Shown here one piece after another: positions 24,239 through 32,176 of a DNA stretch of 52,106 nucleotides (position 1 is its first letter; each line of letters opens with the position of its first letter). The notes under the pieces were generated by a model, which saw only the letters and a list, made by a program, of their open reading frames with translations, was not told the origin of the DNA and searched no databases. This stretch comes from Pseudomonadota bacterium (GTDB taxonomy: Bacteria > Pseudomonadota > Gammaproteobacteria > Xanthomonadales > Xanthomonadaceae). The translations under genes and the position numbers were made by a program. The stretch lies in contig JAEWBY010000046.1 of assembly GCA_023390905.1 (NCBI GenBank), forward strand, positions 1 to 52,106, in the 5' to 3' direction.

Positions 24239-24605
24239 CTGAAGGCTCGCGGCCTGCGGTCGGCGCAGGCCGAGCATGTGTCGTGCATGCCGTGTCTTGC
24301 CGTGCGCCGCGCGGCGAGCTTGGCGACGAAGGTTTGCGGTACTCCTCTGAATCATTCCGTGCGGGAGCTTGAGCCGCGACCGCCCCATGAGCGCATGCCT
24401 GCTGTCGTGGCCGGCTGCCGGCTTCCGCCTGCCGGCAGCGCCTCCCGGGCGCAGCGCTTGATGGACCCACAGACGAGCCGTGCGTGAGGCGCGCGGGTGG
24501 CTGCCGAGTCCGCTTCGTACGACGCGCGCTGTCCGCCTCGCACACTGACGCGCTCTTGATGGCCCTTGCCGTAGCGTGGCGCCATGACCACGATGGACGA
24601 CCCGA
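24239..24605. other. Gene-free stretch with two strong hairpins
   Basis: About 365 bases with only Arg/Pro-rich spurious frames. Two perfect 9-bp inverted repeats are visible: CGGCCTGCG / CGCAGGCCG at 24250-24272 and GCTGCCGGC / GCCGGCAGC at 24414-24439. Neither is followed by a T-run. The first lies just after the preceding stop and may end transcription. Confidence 0.45.
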
Positions 24606-24935
24606 ATGGGCAGGACTTCCACAGAATCCCGCGTCGCGGAGCTGGAGAAAACCTGCGAGCAGCTCACGCTGTTGCTCCAGGATCGGATCGGATCGCAGGA
24701 CGAAGTGCTGCAGCGGCTGCTCGCGCATTTCGGTCGATTGCAGGGGCAGATGGCGGTGATGGGTTACGTGGCGTCCACGCTGATGCAGGCGGTGGAGGAT
24801 CCGGTGCGGCTGCGCCTCACCGCGTGCCTGCAGGTCGCCGCCGAGAATTTCCCGCTCGGCCTGCCGCCCAATTTCGAAGACGGCTTCCGCGAGTCGGCGG
24901 AAGCGCTGATACCCGACATCTGGGAGACGTCATGA
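24606..24935 (+). CDS. Hypothetical coiled-coil protein
   Basis: The 109-aa product has an N-terminal coiled coil (about residues 8-50, VAELEKTCEQLTLLLQDRIG) and a globular C-terminal half ending in IPDIWETS. No family recognised. Its stop overlaps the ATG of the next small gene (ATGA), so the two are translationally coupled and may act together. Confidence 0.6.
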   Translation: MGRTSTESRVAELEKTCEQLTLLLQDRIGSQDEVLQRLLAHFGRLQGQMAVMGYVASTLMQAVEDPVRLRLTACLQVAAENFPLGLPPNFEDGFRESAEALIPDIWETS

Positions 24936-25060
24936 AGTGGTGGTCACGCAGCGCCTTTCTCCTGCTCGGTCTGCTGCTGGGCTCGCTGCTCTCCGATCTG
25001 CTGAGCACCGCACCGGCCACCGGGGGCGCCACCGCACCGATGGCTGAAGCCGCCCCCTGA
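24932..25060 (+). CDS. Small single-pass membrane protein (42 aa)
   Basis: Starts at the overlapping ATG 24932. It has MKWWSRSAFLLLGLLLGSLL as a membrane anchor and a short Ala/Pro/Thr tail. Coupling to the coiled-coil gene upstream suggests a membrane partner for it. Function unknown. Confidence 0.55.
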   Translation: MKWWSRSAFLLLGLLLGSLLSDLLSTAPATGGATAPMAEAAP

Positions 25061-25156
25061 TCACGCGCTCGCGCGGCCGCTCCCGCTCCGCACGCAGGTT
25101 TCCCAGCTTCATCCGACCGCCGCCCCGGCTTCAACGGCCAAGGCGCATCGTCCCGA

Positions 25157-25236
25157 TTTCCATTCCCTGTTCCCTACTCTTTCCATTCCCTGTTCCCTGC
25201 TCCCGGTTCTCCGGTTCCCGGTTCCCCGATTCCCGG
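25157..25236. repeat. Direct repeats of TTCCCTG / TTCCCGG type
   Basis: Two exact 19-base copies of TTTCCATTCCCTGTTCCCT (25157-25175 and 25180-25198) are followed by degenerate TTCCCGGTTCCCCGATTCCCGG units directly before the 3' end of the EAL gene. This belongs to the same loose repeat class as the stretches at 8337 and 11888. Confidence 0.75.
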
Positions 25237-25239
25237 CCC

Positions 25240-28179
25240 TCACCGCTTCCCCTCCAGATACACCAGCAGACTGTCCAGCCCCATCGGCCGCGCCAGCAGA
25301 TACCCCTGCACCTGATCGCAGTGATGGCGGCGCAGCCAGTCGAGCTGCTCGGCCGTTTCCACTCCTTCGGCCACGATGGTCAGCCCGAGATTGTGTCCGA
25401 GTGAAATGAGCGCACGGCAGATCGCCGCGCTGCGTTCGTCGTCGGCCACGTCGCGCACGAAGCTGCGATCGATCTTCAGCGCATCCAGTGGCAGGTGCTG
25501 CAGATAGCTCATGCTGGAGAAGCCGGTGCCGAAATCGTCCAGCGACGTGCAGACGCCGTTCTTCTGCAAGGTGCGCAGCGTCTGCATCGTGGCTTCGGGC
25601 CGCTCCAGCAGCACGCTCTCGGTCACCTCGATATGGATCGCCCCGCGCGGAAGATCGGAGCGGTTCAACGCGCGGATCAGGCGCTCGGCGAAGTCATGGC
25701 CGCGCAGTTGCAGCGGCGAGACGTTGATCGCGATCGGCAGTTCTTTCCAGCCCGCGCGCTCGATCCGTCGATGGCAGACGATGGCCTCCTCCATCACCCA
25801 GTCGCCCAGCGCCTGCATGAGCCCGGCGTCCTCGGCCAGCGGAATGAACTGCGAAGGCGGCACCTGCGTGCCATCCGGCTGCGGCCAGCGCAGCAGGGCT
25901 TCCAGCGCGGCCGGGCGGCCGGATTCCACTTCGTGGATGGGCTGGAAGTTCAGTTCGAATTCGCGCCGCTCCAGCGCCAGATGGATGCGCCCGATCATCT
26001 TCAGGCGCGTGCCCGCGGCTTCGGCCATGTCCGGATGGAAGGTGCGGCAGGCCGAGCCTTCGTTGCGCGCGATATGCGCGGCGAGCGCGGCCTGGCTGAC
26101 CACCTGTTCGAATCCGCCACCCTCGAATCGCGCCACGCCGAGCCAGCCTTCCAGCGTGCGCAGCGAACCGCCCTGCTCGACCGGCGTGATCACCGCGGCG
26201 CGCAGTTCGTGCACCGCTTCGTCGATGTCCACCTCGTGGCGCAACGCGACGACGAAGGCCTCGGCCGGGACGAAGGCGGTCGCGCCCCACTCGTGCGCCA
26301 GTCCCTCGATGCGATTGGCGATCGCGTCGAGCAGGCGCGTGGCCACCGCCTGGCCGAGACTGTCGATGACCGGCTCGATGCCGCGCATCTGCACGTACAC
26401 CAGCGTGCACGGCGCGGCGCGATGCGTGGCGACCCAGTTCTTGAGTCCCGGCAGGTTGAGCAATCCGGTGGTGCTGTCGTGGTTGGCGCGGAAGTTCAGT
26501 TCGCGCTCGTACGCCAGCGTGCTGCTGATGTCTTCGGCCAGCACCAGCTTGGCCGGCCGATCGCCGTAGGTGATGTGCGCGGCGTACACGCGCACATCGA
26601 TGACGCTGCCGTCCTTCTTGAGATGCTGCCAGACCTCGCCTTCGGGTCGGGGCGTCGGATCGAGCATCGACTCGCGCACCGCGCGCGCATCGCCGGGCGG
26701 GCGGATGTCGAGGATCGTCATCGACAGGAACTGCTCGCGCGAATAACCGTAATGGCGCACCGCCGCCTCGTTGACTTCGAGGAAGGCCAGCGTGTGCGAG
26801 TCGAACACCCAGAACGGCAGTGGGTTGCGCTCGAACAGCAGGCGGAACTGGCGTTCGGTTTCCAGCAACTGTTGCTGGGCGGCCCGTTCGCTGGTGATGT
26901 CGACCACGGTGCCGGTCATCGTCAGCTCGCCCTCGCGCCTGGAAAGCGCGCCGCCGCGGCTGCTGATCCAGCGCAGTTCGCCATCCGGGCGCAGGATGCG
27001 GTATTCGGACACGAACGGCTCGCGCTTGCTCCAGGCTTCGGCGAACTGCGCCATCAACCGCGGCCGATCGTCCGGATGCACCATTTCATAGAATTCTTCC
27101 CAGGCCGCCGAACGTCGATCCTCGGGCTGGCCGAAAATCGTGGACACCTGTTCGGACCATTCCACGCGTTCGTTGCTGTTGCGGATCACCCACGTGCCGG
27201 TCTTGCCGACCTGCTGGGCCATCCGCAATCCGTTGGCGGTGCGCGCCACTTCATGCAGCAGCCGCTTCTGCGCCCGCGCGCTGCGGCGCAGGTGGCGCAG
27301 CAGATACAGCAGGCCGCCCCAGTAGAGCAGATACAGCAGCGAAGTGATGCCCAGCAGCACGTACCAGTCACGCAGCGTCTCGAACTTGCCGAGGCCGGCG
27401 CTGACATACAGGCCGTAGTTGGGCAGATGCAGCCGCGTGGTGATGCGTTCGACCCCATCGACCGCGCTCTTGCGCGTGACCACCGCCGAGCCGAGCGGCA
27501 CGCCGGACGTCAGCGCATCCGGATAGCGCTTGCCCACGTACACCTGCGCCTTGTGGCTGCGCGCCAGCACGGTGCCGCGCCGATCGAGCACGGCGGCCAC
27601 GCCATCGCGCCCGGTTTCCAGATTGGCGAGGATGCGCTGGAATTCGGTCACGCGCAGGCGCGCCACGATCCAGTTGCCATCGGCCATCGGCATCACCAGC
27701 GGCAGCACCCACTGCTCGTCGGCGCGCTGCAACTGGCCCAGATAGAGCGGACGGCGATCGACGGGCTGGGTGCCGCGCGCTTCGACCGGGATCATCAACC
27801 CGACGCCATCGGTGATCGCCGCGCCTTCCGGATCCACCACCACGATGCTCTGCAGTTCCTCGTGCCGGCTGACCACGCCCTGCACCGATTCGCTCAGCAG
27901 TTGCGGCGCGGATTCGGGCACGGTGCGGAACAACTGCTGCGCGTCGCCGGCGATGCCACCCATCGCGCGCTCGAGATTGCGCAGCTCGAAACCGAGCAAC
28001 TGCGCCGCGCCGGACGCCAGCGCCGTGCTCTGCCGTTCGGCCGCCTTCAGCCGGACCTGCCGATCGCGCACCACGAAGAACCCCAGCACGTATGCCAGCG
28101 CAATGCCGAGCAGCACGCCCGACCACGCCACGGCCTTGGCGGATCGGACTACCGGCAGTTCCTGATCACTGAGCGACAT
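25240..28179 (-). CDS. Membrane sensor with PAS-PAS, degenerate GGDEF and EAL domains (c-di-GMP phosphodiesterase)
   Basis: The 979-aa protein has two membrane helices (about 12-33 and 272-295) bracketing a periplasmic sensory domain, then two PAS domains (about 320-430 and 445-560), a GGDEF-like domain (about 570-715) lacking the GGDEF motif (VPAEAFVVAL at that place) and an EAL domain (about 730-975). The EAL domain keeps EALLRW, INVSPLQLR, EVTES, LDDFGTGFSSMSYLQ, KIDRSF and VAEGVETAEQL, so it should hydrolyse c-di-GMP. The GGDEF part is probably regulatory. No partner gene adjoins it. Confidence 0.92.
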   Translation of the reverse strand: MSLSDQELPVVRSAKAVAWSGVLLGIALAYVLGFFVVRDRQVRLKAAERQSTALASGAAQLLGFELRNLERAMGGIAGDAQQLFRTVPESAPQLLSESVQGVVSRHEELQSIVVVDPEGAAITDGVGLMIPVEARGTQPVDRRPLYLGQLQRADEQWVLPLVMPMADGNWIVARLRVTEFQRILANLETGRDGVAAVLDRRGTVLARSHKAQVYVGKRYPDALTSGVPLGSAVVTRKSAVDGVERITTRLHLPNYGLYVSAGLGKFETLRDWYVLLGITSLLYLLYWGGLLYLLRHLRRSARAQKRLLHEVARTANGLRMAQQVGKTGTWVIRNSNERVEWSEQVSTIFGQPEDRRSAAWEEFYEMVHPDDRPRLMAQFAEAWSKREPFVSEYRILRPDGELRWISSRGGALSRREGELTMTGTVVDITSERAAQQQLLETERQFRLLFERNPLPFWVFDSHTLAFLEVNEAAVRHYGYSREQFLSMTILDIRPPGDARAVRESMLDPTPRPEGEVWQHLKKDGSVIDVRVYAAHITYGDRPAKLVLAEDISSTLAYERELNFRANHDSTTGLLNLPGLKNWVATHRAAPCTLVYVQMRGIEPVIDSLGQAVATRLLDAIANRIEGLAHEWGATAFVPAEAFVVALRHEVDIDEAVHELRAAVITPVEQGGSLRTLEGWLGVARFEGGGFEQVVSQAALAAHIARNEGSACRTFHPDMAEAAGTRLKMIGRIHLALERREFELNFQPIHEVESGRPAALEALLRWPQPDGTQVPPSQFIPLAEDAGLMQALGDWVMEEAIVCHRRIERAGWKELPIAINVSPLQLRGHDFAERLIRALNRSDLPRGAIHIEVTESVLLERPEATMQTLRTLQKNGVCTSLDDFGTGFSSMSYLQHLPLDALKIDRSFVRDVADDERSAAICRALISLGHNLGLTIVAEGVETAEQLDWLRRHHCDQVQGYLLARPMGLDSLLVYLEGKR

Positions 28180-28278
28180 GATTCCGTTGGGTCCCCGTCA
28201 CGGGCAAAGTAGCAAGCGTTCCCTCGCCCACACAACCTCCAGTGGACAGGCCTGCACAAGCAAGCCGCGTGCCATCGG

Positions 28279-28752
28279 CTAGGCCTCGCGCGATCCGCGG
28301 CGATGCCGCAGGCGGCCTTCGATCCACGCCAGCGCGATCAACACCAGCAGCGTCACCGCGGTGACGAGGAACGCCAGCAGGTTGAAACCGAATCCCACCG
28401 CCACGCCGATCACCGCCACCATCAGCAGCGAAGCGGCCGTGGTGATGCCGATGACCACCCCCGATCCGCGCTGGGCGAAGATGGTGCCGGCACCGATGAA
28501 CGACACGCCCGCGATCACCGCTTCCACCAGGCGCAGCGGGTCCACTTGCAGCGCGTCTCCGCTGTAGCGCGAGGAGGTGTGGATCAGCAACTGGCCCGTG
28601 CCCACCAGGAAGGCCGCCGCGCCGCCGACGAGCATGTGCGTGCGGAAGCCGGCCGGACGATCCTTGATTTCGCGCTCCACGCCGATGCTGCCGGCCAGCG
28701 CCATCGCGTAGATGACCTCCAGCAACACGTTCCATTGCGCATCCCATGTCAT
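28279..28752 (-). CDS. MgtC/SapB-family membrane protein
   Basis: The 157-aa protein has four to five helices and the family signatures GSIGVEREIKDRPAGFRTHMLV and IAGVSFIGAGTIFAQRGSGV. The ATG at 28752 follows CAGGAGAGCG. MgtC relatives modulate Mg2+ homeostasis or F-ATPase; this short form lacks the C-terminal ACT-like domain. It is divergent from otsB. Confidence 0.9.
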   Translation of the reverse strand: MTWDAQWNVLLEVIYAMALAGSIGVEREIKDRPAGFRTHMLVGGAAAFLVGTGQLLIHTSSRYSGDALQVDPLRLVEAVIAGVSFIGAGTIFAQRGSGVVIGITTAASLLMVAVIGVAVGFGFNLLAFLVTAVTLLVLIALAWIEGRLRHRRGSREA

Positions 28753-28885
28753 CGCACGCTCTCCTGCGAACTTCTGTGTCCGGATGCGCAGATTCGCTCG
28801 CATGCAGTCAAGACCGCGCGAAATGTTGTCGTTGCATGAAGATGTTTCCACGCTGTACTCACGCAACGCTATCTAGACTGTCCGC

Positions 28886-29647
28886 ATGGAAACCGAAACA
28901 TCCGCCACGCCGGCGCCCCCGCCGATCGAGGACGATTGGGCTGTTTTTCTGGACGTGGACGGCTCGCTGGCCGAACATGCGCCGACACCCGATGCAGTAC
29001 GCATCGACCCGTCAATCAAGCAGGCGTTGCCGCGACTGGCGGAAAAATGCGGCGGCGCCGTCGCGCTGGTCAGCGGACGATCGATCCAGGCGCTGGATTC
29101 GCTGTTCGCGCCGTTGGACATCAGCGCGGCCGGACTGCACGGGCTGGAACGGCGCGGCGCCGGTTACCACCACCCCGCGCCTTCGATGGACGCGGACTTT
29201 CTCGCGCTCGCCGCCGAAGCCGAAGCCATTGCCGCCGAATTTCCCGGTGCGCTGGTCGAATGCAAGGGCGGCTGCCTGTTCCTGCACTGGCGCGCGGCGC
29301 CGCAGGCGGCCGATTCGCTGAGCGCCTTCGCCGACACGCTGAAGACGCGACTGGAACGCCATCGTCTGCATCCGGGTGCGCACGGCATCGAAGTGCGGCC
29401 GATCGGCGTGGACAAAGGCATCGCGATTGCGGCCTTCATGGAAGAGCCGCCCTTCCGCGGACGGCGACCGGTGTTCATCGGCGATGATCCGGCCGACGAA
29501 GCGGGATTCGCCGTGGTCAACGCTTTCGATGGCGTCAGCGTGCTGGTCGGTCCGCCGCGCCGGACCGGCGCGCGCTACCGCCTGCCTGATCCACGCCACG
29601 TGCGGCGCTGGCTGCTCGATTCAGTGCAGAAGGAACCTGCGTCATGA
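28886..29647 (+). CDS. otsB: Trehalose-6-phosphate phosphatase
   Basis: The 253-aa HAD-type phosphatase removes phosphate from trehalose-6-phosphate. Motif I VFLDVDGSLAEHAPTPDAV lies near residue 16, VSGRSIQALDSLF near 60, GIEVRPIGVDKGIAI near 168 and FIGDDPADEAGF near 193. Its stop overlaps the otsA start (ATGA at 29644-29647), the first of two such overlaps in this operon. Trehalose serves osmotic and desiccation protection. Confidence 0.95.
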   Translation: METETSATPAPPPIEDDWAVFLDVDGSLAEHAPTPDAVRIDPSIKQALPRLAEKCGGAVALVSGRSIQALDSLFAPLDISAAGLHGLERRGAGYHHPAPSMDADFLALAAEAEAIAAEFPGALVECKGGCLFLHWRAAPQAADSLSAFADTLKTRLERHRLHPGAHGIEVRPIGVDKGIAIAAFMEEPPFRGRRPVFIGDDPADEAGFAVVNAFDGVSVLVGPPRRTGARYRLPDPRHVRRWLLDSVQKEPAS

Positions 29648-31119
29648 ACCTGCCTCCGTCGGCGTTCGCGGGCCCGCGCGGCAATGGCGGGCGCACGGTG
29701 ATGGTGTCCAATCGCGTGGCGCTGCCGGGCGAAACGCAGACCGGCGGGCTGGCGGTGGCGCTCAACGCCGCGATCGGCGATGGCAGCGGGCTGTGGCTCG
29801 GCTGGAGCGGGCAACTGGCCAACGACAGCCGGCCGGTGATCCAGCGCCAGCAGACCGGTGAACTGGCGTATACGCTGCTGGATCTGCCCGGCGACGAGTT
29901 CGAAGCCTATTACCACGGCTTCGCCAACCGCGTGCTGTGGCCGCTGTTCCATTACCGCATCGATCTGGTCGACTACCATCGCGAGCAGTACGAAGCCTAC
30001 GTGCAGATCAATCGCCGCTTCGCCGAAGCGCTGGCGCAGGAACTGCGCGCCGACGACGTGGTGTGGGTGCATGATTACCACCTGATTCCGCTGGCGCGTT
30101 GCCTGCGTGAACTTGGCGTCGACAACCGCATCGGCTTTTTCCTGCACATCCCGCTGCCGCCGCCGGACGTGCTGTGTGCCCTGCCCGGCCACGCCTCGCT
30201 GCTCGGCACCTTCGATGATTACGATCTGGTCGGTTTCCAGACGCGCAGCGATCTCGCCAACTTCCGCCATTACCAGCAACTGCACGGCCGCACCGCCGAC
30301 GCGCAGGGACGCCGCTGCCGCAGCGGCGCATTTCCGATCGGGATCGATGTGGACGCGGTCGTCCACAACGCGCAGGGCAACGAAGCCCGCATCGCCGGCC
30401 ACAACCTGCGCGCGAGCCTGTCCGGGCGACGGCTGGCCATCGGCGTGGATCGACTGGATTACTCCAAGGGACTGCCCGAACGATTCAAGGGGTTCGAGCG
30501 CCATCTGGAAACCGGCGAGGACGCCGGGCGCTGGACGTACTTGCAGATCGCGCCGCCCAGCCGCAGCCGCGTGCCCGAATACCAGAGCCTGCGCCGCGAA
30601 CTCGAAGGCCTGGCCGGCCACATCAACGGCCGCCACGCGCGCCCGGACTGGACACCCATCCGCTACGTCAACGACAGCTTTCCGCAATCGGTGCTCACCG
30701 GCTTCTACCGCGCCGCCGACATGGCGATCATCACGCCGCTGCGCGATGGCATGAACCTGGTCGCCAAGGAATACCTGGCCTCGCAGTCGCCGCTGGATCC
30801 GGGCGTGCTGGTGCTCTCGCGGTTCGCCGGCGCGGCCGAGGAGCTGGAACAGGCGCTGCTGGTGAATCCGCATGATGTCGATGAAATCGCCGCCGCGATC
30901 GAAACCGCCAGCGCGATGCGCCTGGCCGAACGGCAGGATCGCTGGCAGGCGATGATGGACACGCTGCGCGCCAATGATGTCGGCCACTGGGCGCGCCATT
31001 TCCTCGAAACGCTGCGCGAACCCTCCGCGCGCGATGCCGCTTATCCCTTGTCCGAACTGAATCCGCCACGGCAGATGCAGAGCCTGATGCCGGTGGCCGA
31101 TGGAGCCCTCACGCCATGA
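29644..31119 (+). CDS. otsA: Trehalose-6-phosphate synthase (GT20)
   Basis: The 491-aa enzyme couples a nucleotide-glucose with glucose-6-phosphate. It shows VSNRVALPGETQTGGLAVAL near residue 20, VWVHDYHLIPLARCLREL near 140, RLDYSKGLPERFKGFERHL near 270 and LRDGMNLVAKEYLA near 366, the standard acceptor and donor loops. ATGA overlaps on both sides bind it to otsB and the following glycosyltransferase. Confidence 0.95.
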   Translation: MNLPPSAFAGPRGNGGRTVMVSNRVALPGETQTGGLAVALNAAIGDGSGLWLGWSGQLANDSRPVIQRQQTGELAYTLLDLPGDEFEAYYHGFANRVLWPLFHYRIDLVDYHREQYEAYVQINRRFAEALAQELRADDVVWVHDYHLIPLARCLRELGVDNRIGFFLHIPLPPPDVLCALPGHASLLGTFDDYDLVGFQTRSDLANFRHYQQLHGRTADAQGRRCRSGAFPIGIDVDAVVHNAQGNEARIAGHNLRASLSGRRLAIGVDRLDYSKGLPERFKGFERHLETGEDAGRWTYLQIAPPSRSRVPEYQSLRRELEGLAGHINGRHARPDWTPIRYVNDSFPQSVLTGFYRAADMAIITPLRDGMNLVAKEYLASQSPLDPGVLVLSRFAGAAEELEQALLVNPHDVDEIAAAIETASAMRLAERQDRWQAMMDTLRANDVGHWARHFLETLREPSARDAAYPLSELNPPRQMQSLMPVADGALTP

Positions 31120-32171
31120 GAATCGCCCAGATCTCCCCGTTGTTCGAATCGGTGCCGCCGAAGTTGTATGGCGGCACCGAACGCGTCGTTGCCTATCTCA
31201 CCGATGCACTGGTGCAGGCCGGCCACGAGGTGACGCTGTTCGCCTCCGGTGATTCGCACACCACCGCCGAACTGGCATCCGGTCGCGATTGCGCGATCCG
31301 GCTCGACGATGCGCCGCTCAAGGGCGCGGTGGCCGCGCACCTGGCGATGCTGCACGATGTGCGCAAGCGTGCGCACGAGTTCGACATCCTGCATTTCCAC
31401 ATCGACCTGCTGCCGATGCCGCTGTTCGAGAATTTCGCCCAGCGCACGGTGTCCACCCTGCACGGCCGCCAGGACAAGAAGGATCTGCCGGCGTTCTACC
31501 GGCGCTGGTCGGATTTTCCGCTGGTGTCGATCTCCGACAGCCAGCGCAAGCCGATGCCGTGGGCCAACTGGCTCGGCACGGTCTATCACGGACTGCCGGA
31601 GGATCTGTACGCGCCGCCGGAAAATCCGCGCGGTGATTACCTGGCCTTCCTCGGCCGCGTCTCGCCGGAAAAGCGCCTGGATCGCGCGATCCACATCGCC
31701 CGCCGCGCCGGGATCCCGCTGAAGATCGCCGCCAAGGTCGATGCCAACGATCGGGTGTATTTCCGCGAGACGATCCGTCCGTTGCTGGATCAGGACGGCA
31801 TCGAGTTCATCGGCGAGATCAACGATCGCGACAAGCCGGATTTCCTCGGCCATGCGCGCGCGCTGCTGTTCCCGATCGACTGGCCCGAGCCGTTCGGGCT
31901 GGTGATGATCGAGGCGATGGCCTGCGGCACGCCGGTGGTCGGCTGGCGCTGCGGCTCGGTGCCGGAAGTCCTCGATGAAGGCGTGACCGGACACATCGTC
32001 GATTCGCTGACCGCGGCCACCGAAGCGGTCCAGAACATCGATCGCCTCGATCGCCGCACCGTGCGCCAGGTGTTCGAACGCCGCTTCTCCGCCACCGCGA
32101 TGGCGCGCGAGTACGTGGCGCTGTACCAGGAACTGCTCGACCGGCCCAACCTGCGCATGCTGCAGGCCTGA
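31116..32171 (+). CDS. Glycosyltransferase family 4 protein
   Basis: The 351-aa GT-B fold enzyme starts RIAQISPLFESVPPKLYGGT, with the glycine loop for donor binding, and has YLAFLGRVSPEKRLDRAIHI near 175 and PFGLVMIEAMACGTPVVGW near 265, the E-x7-E-like catalytic region of GT4. The exact sugar is unknown. Translational coupling to otsA (ATGA) and closeness to a glycogen-debranching-type gene suggest a trehalose/glucan-related product. Confidence 0.88.
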   Translation: MRIAQISPLFESVPPKLYGGTERVVAYLTDALVQAGHEVTLFASGDSHTTAELASGRDCAIRLDDAPLKGAVAAHLAMLHDVRKRAHEFDILHFHIDLLPMPLFENFAQRTVSTLHGRQDKKDLPAFYRRWSDFPLVSISDSQRKPMPWANWLGTVYHGLPEDLYAPPENPRGDYLAFLGRVSPEKRLDRAIHIARRAGIPLKIAAKVDANDRVYFRETIRPLLDQDGIEFIGEINDRDKPDFLGHARALLFPIDWPEPFGLVMIEAMACGTPVVGWRCGSVPEVLDEGVTGHIVDSLTAATEAVQNIDRLDRRTVRQVFERRFSATAMAREYVALYQELLDRPNLRMLQA

Positions 32172-32176
32172 GCGCG

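Noticed and set aside
24042..24728. Minus-strand frame over the gene-free stretch
   Set aside because: Extremely Arg/Ser/Pro-rich with no domain; it also runs antisense to two better-supported genes.
25495..28212. Long plus-strand frame opposite the EAL gene
   Set aside because: Antisense shadow with no recognisable motif; the minus strand encodes a complete PAS-GGDEF-EAL protein.
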